DNA of 64,000 nucleotides from Rufibacter tibetensis (lineage in GTDB: Bacteria > Bacteroidota > Bacteroidia > Cytophagales > Hymenobacteraceae). The stretch lies in NCBI RefSeq assembly GCF_001310085.1, contig NZ_CP012643.1:3912001-3976000 (forward strand), written 5' to 3'. Below, piece by piece: positions 51,401 through 59,562 of this stretch (positions within the stretch are counted from its first letter, which is position 1; every line of letters starts with the position of its first letter). The notes under the pieces are model-generated. The model did not search any database and was not told the origin of the DNA. It saw nothing but the letters and a program-made list of their open reading frames with translations. The translations under genes were made by a program, and so were the position numbers.

Positions 51401-53084
51401 GATTGGCACTACTAAGCCTAGTGTGAACTTCGGGATCTGGTGGGACGGTGACCTGAGCCGCGAGCTGCTGGACAAGAACGTGCTGGATAAATGGAATCCT
51501 GCTATGGGCAAAATGAACCGGCTTTTTACCATCTACCAGGCCGCTCCGGTAGTCTCTAATAACGATACCAAAGCCACTCCCGGGCTTACCGGTGACCTGC
51601 TGGGTGACTGGAGAGAAGAGATGATCTTCAGAACTTCTGACAACACCCAATTGATCCTCTTCACCACTACCATCCCTACGGAGCACCGTATTCCTACGCT
51701 CATGCATGATCCGCAGTACCGCACGGCCGTGGCTTGGCAAAATTCAGGCTACAACCAGCCGCCTCACCCAAGCTTCTTTTTGGGCAATGACATGCAAGCC
51801 CCGCCAAAAGCTAATATAGCGGTAACTGATATTGTGGCCCCTACCGTGAACAGTGCTAGCAGACAGCAACCTGCAGCAGAGCTCACCAACGCGGCTTCGG
51901 TTACCTACCGGGTTACTTTCTCTGAGAATGTAAAGGGGTTAGATGTTTCTGACTTTACCCTTACTGCCACTGGTACTGCTGCCGGAACTATTGAATCGGT
52001 AAGTGCGGCTTCCGGTGATGTGATAGATGTGATTGTAGCGGTAGCCGGTGATGGAACCTTACGCCTAGATGTGAACAGCACCGGAATCACTGACGAAGCT
52101 AACAACCCATTAGAGGAAGGTTTCGCCACCGGTGAGATGTACACCCTTGACCACACTGCGCCAACCTTAACAGCTGTATCTTTCACTTCCAGCAACGCTA
52201 ATCCTGCTTTTGCAAAAGAAGGAGACGTTGTTACCTTGAACTTCTCCGTTTCTGAAAGTATTGACCAGCTTAAAGTTTCTATGGCAGGACAATCAGTTGC
52301 TGCCACAGCAACTGCCGCTGAAGGCTATACGGCCTCTTATACCTTAACCAGTTCTGATAAAGAGGGTCCTATTGCCTTCACCATTGACTTTGCTGATCTC
52401 AGCGGGAACACTGGTGCTCAGGTGACCACTACAAGCAATGGCAGCATTGTGTATGACCGCACAAATCCGGTGATCTCAAATGCTTCAGTAAGCAAAACTA
52501 AGTTGCTGGTGCCTAACCATGAGATGGTTGACATCAAGGTAAGCTATACTATAACCGACCGGAACATAGTTGATGTGGTAGTTGCAGTGACCAGCAATGA
52601 GCCCGAAAATGGGTTGGGTGATGGGGATACCGGGCCAGATTGGGAAGTAGTGGATGCCCATAACGTAAAGCTTAGGGCAGAGCGTTCAGCTACAGGAAAG
52701 GGCCGTGTCTACACCATCACTATTACAGCCACTGATGTAGCCGGAAATGTAAGCACACAAACGCTAACCGTAACGGTACCACACAACCAAGGCTTTCAGC
52801 ACATACCAACTGCTATCAACTCTAATGAGGTAGTGGGACAGAAAGGATTCCTAATAAAGGCGCATCCTAACCCGTCCACAGACTTCTTCAACCTCAATGT
52901 TCAGAGTAACAGCACAACGCCAATAACACTCATTATTACTGATGCAACCGGTCGCCGTATTGAAGAGAGAACAGGGGTGACCGCTAACAGCAACCTGACG
53001 ATCGGGCACTCTTACCTACCTGGTATCTACTTTGTGCATGCGATTCAGGGAGACGAAAGATCTGTACTGAGACTGGTGAAATAA
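48462..53084 (+). CDS. Giant T9SS-secreted PL11 rhamnogalacturonan lyase
   Basis: The ATG at 48462 gives 1540 residues; a TTG at 48405 would add 19. The signal peptide (LFWVLAFWLVNAPASVAQ) follows a basic N-terminus. There is an N-terminal beta-propeller-like region (about 45-420), an FN3-like domain (about 420-523) and a PL11 lyase core (about 526-1110). The core has calcium loops DVDGDGEYEI, DFDGDGKAEI and DVDGDGKDEV and motifs GHGDALHMSDMDPDRPGLEI and LLGDWREEMI. It is followed by Ig-like Big-type domains (about 1120-1460) and a C-terminal sorting domain (about 1462-1540, AHPNPSTDFF). It should be an extracellular or surface pectin lyase. The PL11 core is a paralog of the protein at 38453-40330 but is packed in a much larger scaffold. 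A strong terminator follows. Confidence 0.92.
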   Translation: MDKILRLHQGKCNLQHLKVSCIHLRYLFWVLAFWLVNAPASVAQQWTILGNESQVGSAASSFTSIAALDDVPYVVLREGTIAKVKRRNPATGIWEQVGNDIGTNVTYTRIHLDKTSNLFVTYVDASNGNRLAVKVYNTETQVWEPLNGNSSNLYVSVGSVTNNVSQYSSTPRSSLAFDSDNTPYIAFGDGANLTPFVKKFDGTSWVTVGIGPVNATAKAVGVSLVIDETDVPWLAFVSLGTPTSSTGSMALYTLNNGFWTSIAVPNPIPGGSSTTGATGGIRHTNMALNTAGNLTIAYFNTGNSNRASVSVYNKTAGTWSYSGALSSRDAPSLSLTKDIAGNLYCSFVDNVDRAPRFVARVFKQAAGTTSWSEMKDQSVTIGIDEPVGNLTIAPGSEQPFIVYTKNNASGVSTPIVRMFTPPAAPAVLTTTGPRDITPTSAVAGGNITSDGASAIIERGIVYSTNPTPTTAHTKVVDASGGIGSFSVTLSGLTPTTLYYARAYAINGEGTTTTYGNVVRLYSLAQPDAIVTGPKQMEFLNRGVVAARTSSTKVYVGWRLLGTDPSSIAFNVYRDGVKLNLTPITTSTNFEDNTTEDGTYTVRPVLNGKEGAPSTPVSVWAKNQLSIPLQIPAGGTTIDGISYTYSANDCSVGDVDGDGEYEIFLKWDPSKLNHNAGGYSGDQIIDCYKMNGTRLWRINLGKNINAGPHYTQFMVYDFDGDGKAEIILKTADGTVDGTGKVMGDANVDYRNSGGWVQQGPEYLTVFNGLTGAAMATTDYQPARGKVSDWGDNYGNRQDRFVSAVAYLDGTRPSLIVGRGYYDKLVRAAYDYRNGELTLRWIFDSKDPNDPANNTFSSQGNHQMTIGDVDGDGKDEVINGSSAINDDGKRLWTWGYGHGDALHMSDMDPDRPGLEIWMSLESPSQYDSKGLRLYDAKSGQTIFGVSTTGDVGRAMAADIDPGHRGYEVWGSSGNLYNVKGEQIGTTKPSVNFGIWWDGDLSRELLDKNVLDKWNPAMGKMNRLFTIYQAAPVVSNNDTKATPGLTGDLLGDWREEMIFRTSDNTQLILFTTTIPTEHRIPTLMHDPQYRTAVAWQNSGYNQPPHPSFFLGNDMQAPPKANIAVTDIVAPTVNSASRQQPAAELTNAASVTYRVTFSENVKGLDVSDFTLTATGTAAGTIESVSAASGDVIDVIVAVAGDGTLRLDVNSTGITDEANNPLEEGFATGEMYTLDHTAPTLTAVSFTSSNANPAFAKEGDVVTLNFSVSESIDQLKVSMAGQSVAATATAAEGYTASYTLTSSDKEGPIAFTIDFADLSGNTGAQVTTTSNGSIVYDRTNPVISNASVSKTKLLVPNHEMVDIKVSYTITDRNIVDVVVAVTSNEPENGLGDGDTGPDWEVVDAHNVKLRAERSATGKGRVYTITITATDVAGNVSTQTLTVTVPHNQGFQHIPTAINSNEVVGQKGFLIKAHPNPSTDFFNLNVQSNSTTPITLIITDATGRRIEERTGVTANSNLTIGHSYLPGIYFVHAIQGDERSVLRLVK

Positions 53085-53111
53085 GGAGAGTAGAATCCTA
53101 ATTTCAATCCA

Positions 53112-53152
53112 TAAAAAAAAGCTGCCCCAATGTTCTGGGGCAGCTTTTTTTA
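53112..53152 (+). terminator. Intrinsic terminator after the giant lyase gene
   Basis: AAAAAAAGCTGCCCCA pairs with TGGGGCAGCTTTTTTT around a short loop, flanked by A and T tracts, 28 bp after the stop codon. It should work in both directions. Confidence 0.92.
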
Positions 53153-53306
53153 TGTAAAGGTTCTCGCTGTTTAATGGTCCATAGCTAGAAAACAGGTGTA
53201 AACCGAACACGGCTTCTACATTAAATTTGTGAACCACACTTCCTTTTAAGGAAGCTTTAGCTACTTAGTAAAGTTTTCCCCTTCCTTTACTTTTACTATC
53301 CATTTA

Positions 53307-54578
53307 TCAGGTGTTTTGAGAAAATTGGCTTTGAAGCCACGCCAAGCCCTGCAAGTGCAGACGAGTGCCCAGCTGTACCCGTTTATCAAAGTCTTCATTG
53401 CCGGTAGAGCCTTGTTTGCTGAACTGTTGAATCAAGTTGAGATTATCTTCCAGTTTCAGATCCGCTACGTGTTCATCTGCCTCCATTCTGTAAGGTGCGA
53501 AGGCTTCTTGGGTGGCGTCAATGGAGTGTGAAATAAAAGAACTATCTGCCTGGATTGCGGCGCAGACAATTCCGCTGGCTTTGGCAAGGGAAGGGGCCAG
53601 GGTTCCTTCCAGCCCCCGCTTTAGCACGATCACTCCTTTGAATCCTGCCATGCCCGCGAGCCTGATCATCTTCTCTATATAAGTAATGTGAAAAACAGAG
53701 GTAACCAGGATCTGGGCGTTGCAGGGGTTTAAAACCTTCTCCAACGTAGCCAAAAATGGACGCTTGAAAATTAGCCTTCTCCTTTCCACCCACTTGTCCA
53801 GCGCCGGAGACAAAAGCTGCTGATGCAGTGCCCAGCCATAAGTTGGAGCAGCGTCCTCCAGTTCTCGGGTACTTTTCAGAAAATGGCCCGAAAGCCCTTG
53901 GTAAATATCCAAAGTATTCAGGCTGACTTTAGGTCCAGACGTCCTGCCCAGGGAAACGATGGTGGGAAACCCTGCCTCCTGAAAAGCATTTGCCAGAAGA
54001 GGCGTAATCATGTAAGAGTGCTCCACTCCGTCAAAAGGCTCCGCTAATTGGACAAGCCCATCTATTTTTGGTCCGTTTTCCTGAAAACCAGTTGAAAATG
54101 TGGCATTCGCTGCTTCCATTAAGCCATGATATTCCTCATCGGTTTCGTACCTGATGCGGAGCATGCTCGCGGCCATCCCCCGGAACGTCTCTCCCGGTGC
54201 GTCAGAATAAAGAAAGGTGCCCAGTCTGTTTGCTTCCTTTTTAGTGAGGTGAGCCCTGTCCAGAAGTTTGATTCCAATCTCTTTAAGGAAGCTCGGGGCA
54301 TCGGGGCAAAGCACGTGGTACAGATCTTCGGTGCCTGAAAGAGGGCGGTTGTCTAATGCGAACAACAGTTTCTGTTCTTCCTCGGTTACGCCTTTCGCCA
54401 GCAGTGAGCCAAAGAAAGCTCCTTTTTGGATGGGGATAGTCTGGCCTTGGGAGAGGTAATGGGTAATCTCCTCTATCTGGGCGCTGGCTAAAGGCTTGCT
54501 GCCGTGTTTGCCAATGCCTATGACCTTAATACCTTGAACCAGCGGGTTGTCAAATGTATCTGAATAAGATGTCTTCAT
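53307..54578 (-). CDS. TrpD2/YbiB-like (anthranilate phosphoribosyltransferase-fold) protein
   Basis: This 423-residue protein starts at the ATG ending at 54578. It has the helical N-terminal domain and alpha/beta fold of the nucleoside phosphorylase III/TrpD group (IGIGKHGSKPLA, GEETFRGMAASML-type region, DGLVQLAEPFDGVEHSYMITP). The true TrpD catalytic glycine-rich motifs are altered. It therefore fits the TrpD2/YbiB branch, whose E. coli member binds nucleic acid rather than making phosphoribosyl-anthranilate. It is on the minus strand 171 bp after cobA, with which it probably forms an operon in a nitrate-assimilation cluster. Its role there is unknown. Confidence 0.75.
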   Translation of the reverse strand: MKTSYSDTFDNPLVQGIKVIGIGKHGSKPLASAQIEEITHYLSQGQTIPIQKGAFFGSLLAKGVTEEEQKLLFALDNRPLSGTEDLYHVLCPDAPSFLKEIGIKLLDRAHLTKKEANRLGTFLYSDAPGETFRGMAASMLRIRYETDEEYHGLMEAANATFSTGFQENGPKIDGLVQLAEPFDGVEHSYMITPLLANAFQEAGFPTIVSLGRTSGPKVSLNTLDIYQGLSGHFLKSTRELEDAAPTYGWALHQQLLSPALDKWVERRRLIFKRPFLATLEKVLNPCNAQILVTSVFHITYIEKMIRLAGMAGFKGVIVLKRGLEGTLAPSLAKASGIVCAAIQADSSFISHSIDATQEAFAPYRMEADEHVADLKLEDNLNLIQQFSKQGSTGNEDFDKRVQLGTRLHLQGLAWLQSQFSQNT

Positions 54579-54700
54579 GAGCAAATGCTTTACTGTTTAC
54601 TGGAAGCTGTTTTCAAAAGCGCAAAGCGAGAACTTAGAATTTAAATGCAAAAATTTAAACAGATTTTCTCTGTCAGTGCATTTAATGGCTGTTTTGCCAA

Positions 54701-54722
54701 AAGTAAGGGATAAACCTTACTT
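54701..54722 (-). terminator. Hairpin between cobA and the TrpD2-like gene
   Basis: AAGTAAGG and CCTTACTT form an 8-bp perfect inverted repeat around a 6-base loop. On the minus strand it is followed by TTGGC, not a U-run, so it is a weak terminator or a processing hairpin between two co-directional genes. Confidence 0.45.
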
Positions 54723-54755
54723 ATTTTGTTTCTGAGGAGTTGAGGTAAGGCAAGT

Positions 54756-55541
54756 TTAGTTTCTTTTTGCTTGCTTATGCGTACCCTCTAATTGGGGTAG
54801 GCGGGCCTCAAAACAAGCCTGTAGTTCTACCACCCACCCAATAATGATGAGGGAGGGGTGGGTTAACTGGTGTTCCTGAATTAAAGCTGGCAAATCTTTT
54901 ACTAGCCCTTTAACAGCTTTCTGGTGCGGGAGCGAAACATGCTGTATGACCGCTACGGGTATATGGCCGTTCCCGGCAGTACAATAGGTGTGGGCAATCT
55001 CTTCTGCTTTTTTCATACCCATGTAAATGACCACAGTGGCGTTGCTTTGCATGGCCAGAAGCAAGTCTGAGGAAAGGGAGCCGTCTTTCTTGGTGCCCGT
55101 AAGTGCCCATATGCCTTCGCTTACCGAGCGATGCGTCAGCGGGATGTCCTCCAGGCCTATGGCCTGCATGCTGGAAATGCCAGGTATGTAATGGGCTTCA
55201 ATGCCGTGTTCGCGGGCAAAAAGCATCTCTTCAAAGCCTCTTCCAAAAATAAAAGGGTCTCCTCCCTTCAGGCGCACCACGGTTCCTTTGTGTAACGCCT
55301 TCTCTACTATAAGGTCATGGATAGCTTCTTGGGGCGTGTAGTCTTTATAAGGTTGTTTGCCCACGTAGATTCTTTCGCAATCTGCTTTTGGAATGGATAG
55401 TAAATCTTTGTTGGCCAGATTATCATATAAGACCACATCGGCTTGCTGTAAAACCTTATAAGCTTTCATGGTAATCAGTTCCGGGTCACCTGGTCCGGCG
55501 CCCATTACATACAGCGTAGGAGTTCTTGAGTTTTTTGTCAT
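54756..55541 (-). CDS. cobA: Uroporphyrinogen-III C-methyltransferase
   Basis: This 261-residue cytoplasmic enzyme methylates uroporphyrinogen III twice with S-adenosyl-methionine to give precorrin-2, the siroheme precursor. SUMT motifs are YVMGAGPGDPELITMKAYKV, VVLYDNL, VRLKGGDPFIFGRGFEE, HYIPGISS and THPSLIIIGWVV. It is a single-domain CobA type without the CysG dehydrogenase/chelatase part. The siroheme it feeds is needed by NirB, encoded by the divergent operon, which explains the linkage. Confidence 0.93.
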   Translation of the reverse strand: MTKNSRTPTLYVMGAGPGDPELITMKAYKVLQQADVVLYDNLANKDLLSIPKADCERIYVGKQPYKDYTPQEAIHDLIVEKALHKGTVVRLKGGDPFIFGRGFEEMLFAREHGIEAHYIPGISSMQAIGLEDIPLTHRSVSEGIWALTGTKKDGSLSSDLLLAMQSNATVVIYMGMKKAEEIAHTYCTAGNGHIPVAVIQHVSLPHQKAVKGLVKDLPALIQEHQLTHPSLIIIGWVVELQACFEARLPQLEGTHKQAKRN

Positions 55542-56367
55542 AGTAAATAAGGCAGGGCGTACGCCGCAATGGTATTACACTCTTTCTCTTTTGATGGCAT
55601 GGAGTAGCCACGTTAGTTTTTGTGGGGCAGGTTCTTCAATTAGCAGTTCCCCATTTTTGCCTAGCTAATTCTTTATCCCCTAGTACCCGGGTAATCCTGA
55701 ATTGTGCTTTCTGGCTTGAAAAAAAGAGCCTTGCTGTAGTAATTCTTAGCCGTGTGCACCTAGGTAAAGCTAAAACCTCCTATAATTTCTGAAAGTCGAA
55801 ATTTTAAAACTCAAACCTTCTCAAAAAGCAGGTGTTTGGTGCAAACCATCTACTTTTTAGCTTCAATCCTTAAATATAGGATAAGTTACAAAGTAAAAAC
55901 ATGAAATATATAAAATGGTTGAGGTTAAGTTTTAGGGTGGTGGTTTAGATAAAGTAAATGGAATTTTAATATCGACCCTTGGATTTAAGGGGGTTGTTGT
56001 TTATGTTTATACCATATCAGGTAAATAGACCCTATAAAATAGGGCCTAAAATTTAAAAGTCACTTTGTTGTAAATTGTGGTTAGTTGTTGGAATAATAAC
56101 AAAGTGTAAAAAGGAGAAGCCTGTAAAGACCAATTGTTAGAAAACTTTGAAAATATAGCTTCTGGAATTTGAATCTTTCATTTAAGCAGGAAGAACTTGG
56201 AAGGAAGGTAGAGGCAAAGAAGGACAAGAGAAGAAAGTTCGGGAAGTCAAAAATGATTTAGGATTGAAGGATGGTTTTCAAAAAAGATTGTGAAAACGAA
56301 ATTTTTTTTCTGAATCAGTCCTGGGGAGGGAAAACAAAATAAGTGTTCATCTTAAAGTAAGAGTAGT
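55542..56367. other. 826-bp divergent regulatory region of the nitrate cluster
   Basis: No gene was found. It separates cobA (minus) from nirB (plus) and should hold both promoters. A 9-bp inverted repeat, CACTTTGTT (56061-56069) and AACAAAGTG (56098-56106), 28 bp apart, is the clearest candidate operator. The region from 55860 to 56350 is A/T-rich with several A-tracts. I could not identify an exact TAnnTTTG promoter. Confidence 0.5.
56061..56106. promoter_or_regulatory. Inverted repeat CACTTTGTT-N28-AACAAAGTG upstream of nirB
   Basis: It is a perfect 9-bp inverted repeat about 260 bp before the nirB start codon. Its spacing is too wide for a compact operator but could suit two dimers or a looped mRNA leader. 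No family could be assigned. Confidence 0.4.
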
Positions 56368-58872
56368 ATGTCACAGCAAAGCAAGCCAATAGTAGTTGTC
56401 ATCGGGAATGGGATGGTGGGCTATAAGTTCTGCGAAAAGCTCATGGCCAAAACCAATGCTTTCCAGGTGGTGGTGTTTGGAGAGGAACCGCGACGCGCCT
56501 ATGACCGGGTGCACCTAAGTGAATTCTTCAATGGGAAATCGGCTGAGGATCTGTCTTTGTCTGGGCCAGACTGGTACGCTGAAAAAAACATTACCCTGTA
56601 CTTGGGAGAAACCATTTCAGAAATAAACCGCACCCAGAAGGTAGTGCACTCCCTACATGGCATTTCCCAGCCTTATGATTACCTGGTAATGGCCACTGGT
56701 TCGGCTGCGTTCGTGCCCGATGTGCCGGGCGTAGAGAAAGAGGGGGTTTTTGTGTACCGCACCATTGAAGACCTGGAATTAATGCAGGCTTATGCCAAAA
56801 CAGCCCGCAAAGGAGCCGTGATGGGCGGTGGGTTGCTGGGTCTTGAGGCTGCCAAGGCCTTGATGGACCTAGGCTTGGAAGAAACGCACGTGATTGAATT
56901 TGCTCCCCGGCTTATGCCGCGGCAGGTAGATTTGGCCGGCAGCAACATGCTGCAGGCCAAACTGGAGGCGCTGGGCCTGAATATGCATCTGAAGAAAAGC
57001 ACCACCAACATTTTAGGGGACGGTAAAATTGATGGGCTGCAGTTTGCAGATGATACCCTCCTGGAAGTTGACATGCTGGTGATCTCTGCCGGAATACGCC
57101 CAAGGGATGAGTTGGCCAGGTTGGCTGGGTTAGAGGTAGGTACCCGGGGTGGCATTGTGGTGAATGACCACATGCAAACCTCAGATACCAGCATTTTCGC
57201 CATTGGTGAGTGTGCCTTGCACGAAGGCATGATCTATGGCCTGGTGGCGCCGGGCTATGAGATGGCCGAGACCGTGGCCACGCTCCTGTGCCAGGGCGAG
57301 AAAGCCTTTACTGGTTTTGACATGAGCACCAAGCTCAAGCTGATTGGGGTTGATGTGGCCAGTTTCGGTGATCCTTTCATCTCTGAGCCAGACGCCCGCA
57401 GCATTGTTTTTGAAGATTCACACAAAGGCATTTACAAACGCATCAACCTTAGTCCAGACGGCAAGTACCTGTTAGGAGGGGTGTTGGTAGGTGATGCGGC
57501 AGCCTACAACATCTTGTTGCAGACCGTCACAAACAACATTGTATTGCCCCCTAACCCTGAGGATTTGATTTTGGGCTCCAGAGGAGGAGAGAGTGATGCC
57601 GGAGCCGGGGTGATGAGCCTGCCAGACGAAGCCCTGATCTGTTCCTGCGAATCGGTGACCAAGGGCGATATCTGTTCAGCCGTCACGCAAGGGGGCGTAA
57701 CCTCTCTGGAGGGTATGAAGAAATGCACCAAAGCGGCTACCTGTTGCGGTGGGTGTGCGCCGCTGGTGAAAGACTTGATTCTGGAGACGCAAAAAGCCAA
57801 TGGGGCCTACGTGAAGAACAATGTGTGCGAGCATTTTGACTTCTCCCGTCAGGAATTATTTGATCTGCTCAAACTCAACAACATCCAGACCTATGATGAG
57901 GCGCTGGACACCTTTGGCAAAGGCGACGGCTGCGAGGCTTGTAAACCAACCATTGCCAGTATCTTGGCAAGCCTCTGGAACAAGGTGATTGTGAAGCAAT
58001 CTACCATCCAGGACAGCAACGACCGTTATCTGGCCAATATCCAGAAAGGAGGCACTTACTCTGTAGTGCCCCGTATTCCGGGCGGTGAGATTACCCCAGA
58101 TAAACTGATTGTGATTGGGCAGGTTGCCAAGAAATATGACCTGTACACCAAAATTACCGGCGGGCAGCGCATTGACCTTTTTGGGGCTCATTTAAGTGAT
58201 TTACCCGATATCTGGGAAGAGCTCATTGACGCAGGTTTTGAAAGCGGCCATGCCTACGGAAAAGCTTTGCGTACCGTGAAAAGCTGCGTGGGTAGCACCT
58301 GGTGCCGCTTCGGGTTGCATGACAGCGTCTCGTTTGCCATAGAAGTGGAAGACCGCTACAAAGGCATCAGGGCGCCGCATAAACTCAAAGGCGGGGTGAG
58401 CGGCTGCATCAGAGAATGTGCCGAGGCGCAGTCCAAAGATTTCGGCATCATTGCTACGGAGAAAGGCTGGAACCTGTACGTGGGCGGCAACGGAGGCTCC
58501 AAACCCCAGCATGCCCAATTGTTGGCCGCCGACATAGACAAGGAAACCTGCATCAAGTACCTGGACCGTTTCCTGATGTTCTACATCAACACCGCCGACG
58601 CCCTTACCAGAACGGCCACTTGGCTAAACAAACTGGAAGGAGGCATGCCGTACCTCAAAAACGTGATCATCAACGACAGCCTTGGCATCTGTGAACAGTT
58701 GGAGCAGGAAATGCAATCACTCATTCATAACTACCATTGCGAGTGGAAAGAAGTGGTGCAAAACCCGGAGCTTAGAAAACGCTTTGTGCACTTCGTGAAT
58801 GCCCCCCGCGAGAAAGATCCTCAAGTGAAGTTCGCCCAAATGCGCGGGCAGGTGAAAGCAGTGGAGTGGTAG
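56368..58872 (+). CDS. nirB: NAD(P)H-dependent nitrite reductase, large subunit
   Basis: This 834-residue cytoplasmic enzyme reduces nitrite to ammonium with NAD(P)H. The FAD/NAD(P)-binding domain (about 1-390) opens VVVIGNGMVGYKFCEKL. A [2Fe-2S] BFD-like domain (about 420-475) contains CSCESVTKGDIC and TCCGGC. A nitrite/sulfite reductase ferredoxin-like half (about 560-630) precedes the siroheme-[4Fe-4S] domain with KSCVGSTWCRFG and SGCIRECAEAQSKDFG (C-x5-C and C-x3-C ligands). All cofactor motifs are present and the length is normal. nirD follows 66 bp downstream (ATG start). Confidence 0.95.
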   Translation: MSQQSKPIVVVIGNGMVGYKFCEKLMAKTNAFQVVVFGEEPRRAYDRVHLSEFFNGKSAEDLSLSGPDWYAEKNITLYLGETISEINRTQKVVHSLHGISQPYDYLVMATGSAAFVPDVPGVEKEGVFVYRTIEDLELMQAYAKTARKGAVMGGGLLGLEAAKALMDLGLEETHVIEFAPRLMPRQVDLAGSNMLQAKLEALGLNMHLKKSTTNILGDGKIDGLQFADDTLLEVDMLVISAGIRPRDELARLAGLEVGTRGGIVVNDHMQTSDTSIFAIGECALHEGMIYGLVAPGYEMAETVATLLCQGEKAFTGFDMSTKLKLIGVDVASFGDPFISEPDARSIVFEDSHKGIYKRINLSPDGKYLLGGVLVGDAAAYNILLQTVTNNIVLPPNPEDLILGSRGGESDAGAGVMSLPDEALICSCESVTKGDICSAVTQGGVTSLEGMKKCTKAATCCGGCAPLVKDLILETQKANGAYVKNNVCEHFDFSRQELFDLLKLNNIQTYDEALDTFGKGDGCEACKPTIASILASLWNKVIVKQSTIQDSNDRYLANIQKGGTYSVVPRIPGGEITPDKLIVIGQVAKKYDLYTKITGGQRIDLFGAHLSDLPDIWEELIDAGFESGHAYGKALRTVKSCVGSTWCRFGLHDSVSFAIEVEDRYKGIRAPHKLKGGVSGCIRECAEAQSKDFGIIATEKGWNLYVGGNGGSKPQHAQLLAADIDKETCIKYLDRFLMFYINTADALTRTATWLNKLEGGMPYLKNVIINDSLGICEQLEQEMQSLIHNYHCEWKEVVQNPELRKRFVHFVNAPREKDPQVKFAQMRGQVKAVEW

Positions 58873-58938
58873 GTTTCAATTAGAAATGTGAATCAGGAAC
58901 AAAGAATCAATGCAGTAGTACCTAAATATAAGTCAGTT

Positions 58939-59298
58939 ATGGAAGTAGCAGTTTTAACCTCAGTAGATTGGATATTGGTTTGTCACACTCATGATGTACC
59001 CGAAAACGGTGGGGCCTGTGTCAAGTACCAGGAGGAGCAGATCGCCATCTTCAACTTCAGCCGTCGGGGCGAATGGTATGCCACCCAGAACCTCTGCCCT
59101 CACAAACAGCAAATGGTGCTCTCCCGCGGTATGATAGGCAGCACAGGGGAGGCCTGCGAGCCGAAAGTAGCCTGTCCTTTTCACAAGAAAACCTTTTCCC
59201 TTTTGTCTGGTGAATGCCTGACGGGGGAAGACTACCAGATCAAAACCTACCCCGTGAAAGTGGAAGGAGACAAGGTGTACATCGGCTTTGAAAGCTAA
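58939..59298 (+). CDS. nirD: Nitrite reductase small subunit (Rieske-type)
   Basis: This 119-residue Rieske-fold protein is encoded just after nirB. The ATG at 58939 gives a normal small-subunit size; an in-frame GTG at 58888 would add 17 residues of atypical sequence. Unlike the E. coli NirD, it keeps [2Fe-2S] ligands: LCPHKQQ (Cys, His) and ACPFHKKTF (Cys, His). This means it may actually carry the cluster and pass electrons to NirB. It is probably co-transcribed with nirB and the following porin gene. Confidence 0.9.
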   Translation: MEVAVLTSVDWILVCHTHDVPENGGACVKYQEEQIAIFNFSRRGEWYATQNLCPHKQQMVLSRGMIGSTGEACEPKVACPFHKKTFSLLSGECLTGEDYQIKTYPVKVEGDKVYIGFES

Positions 59299-59562
59299 AA
59301 CACCCGCACTATTTGTAAGCAGGAAAACGGCTTGTTTTTCATTCTACTCATCTTTTAAGCAAGTGCCAGGCATTGCTCTATGTAAAAGGGCGCAATGTCT
59401 CTAAACAAAATTTAAAATAAGTCACATATCTAAGTTTCTCTTAATAAGGCAGTTTATGACCTTAAATGGGGAAAGTATGCTCAAAACAAGGCAAACCCCA
59501 GCATCTGCTGAGTCTAACCTTCCTAAAAGTTGTAGTCTAACTCCATCCATGTCAGCTTTCCT

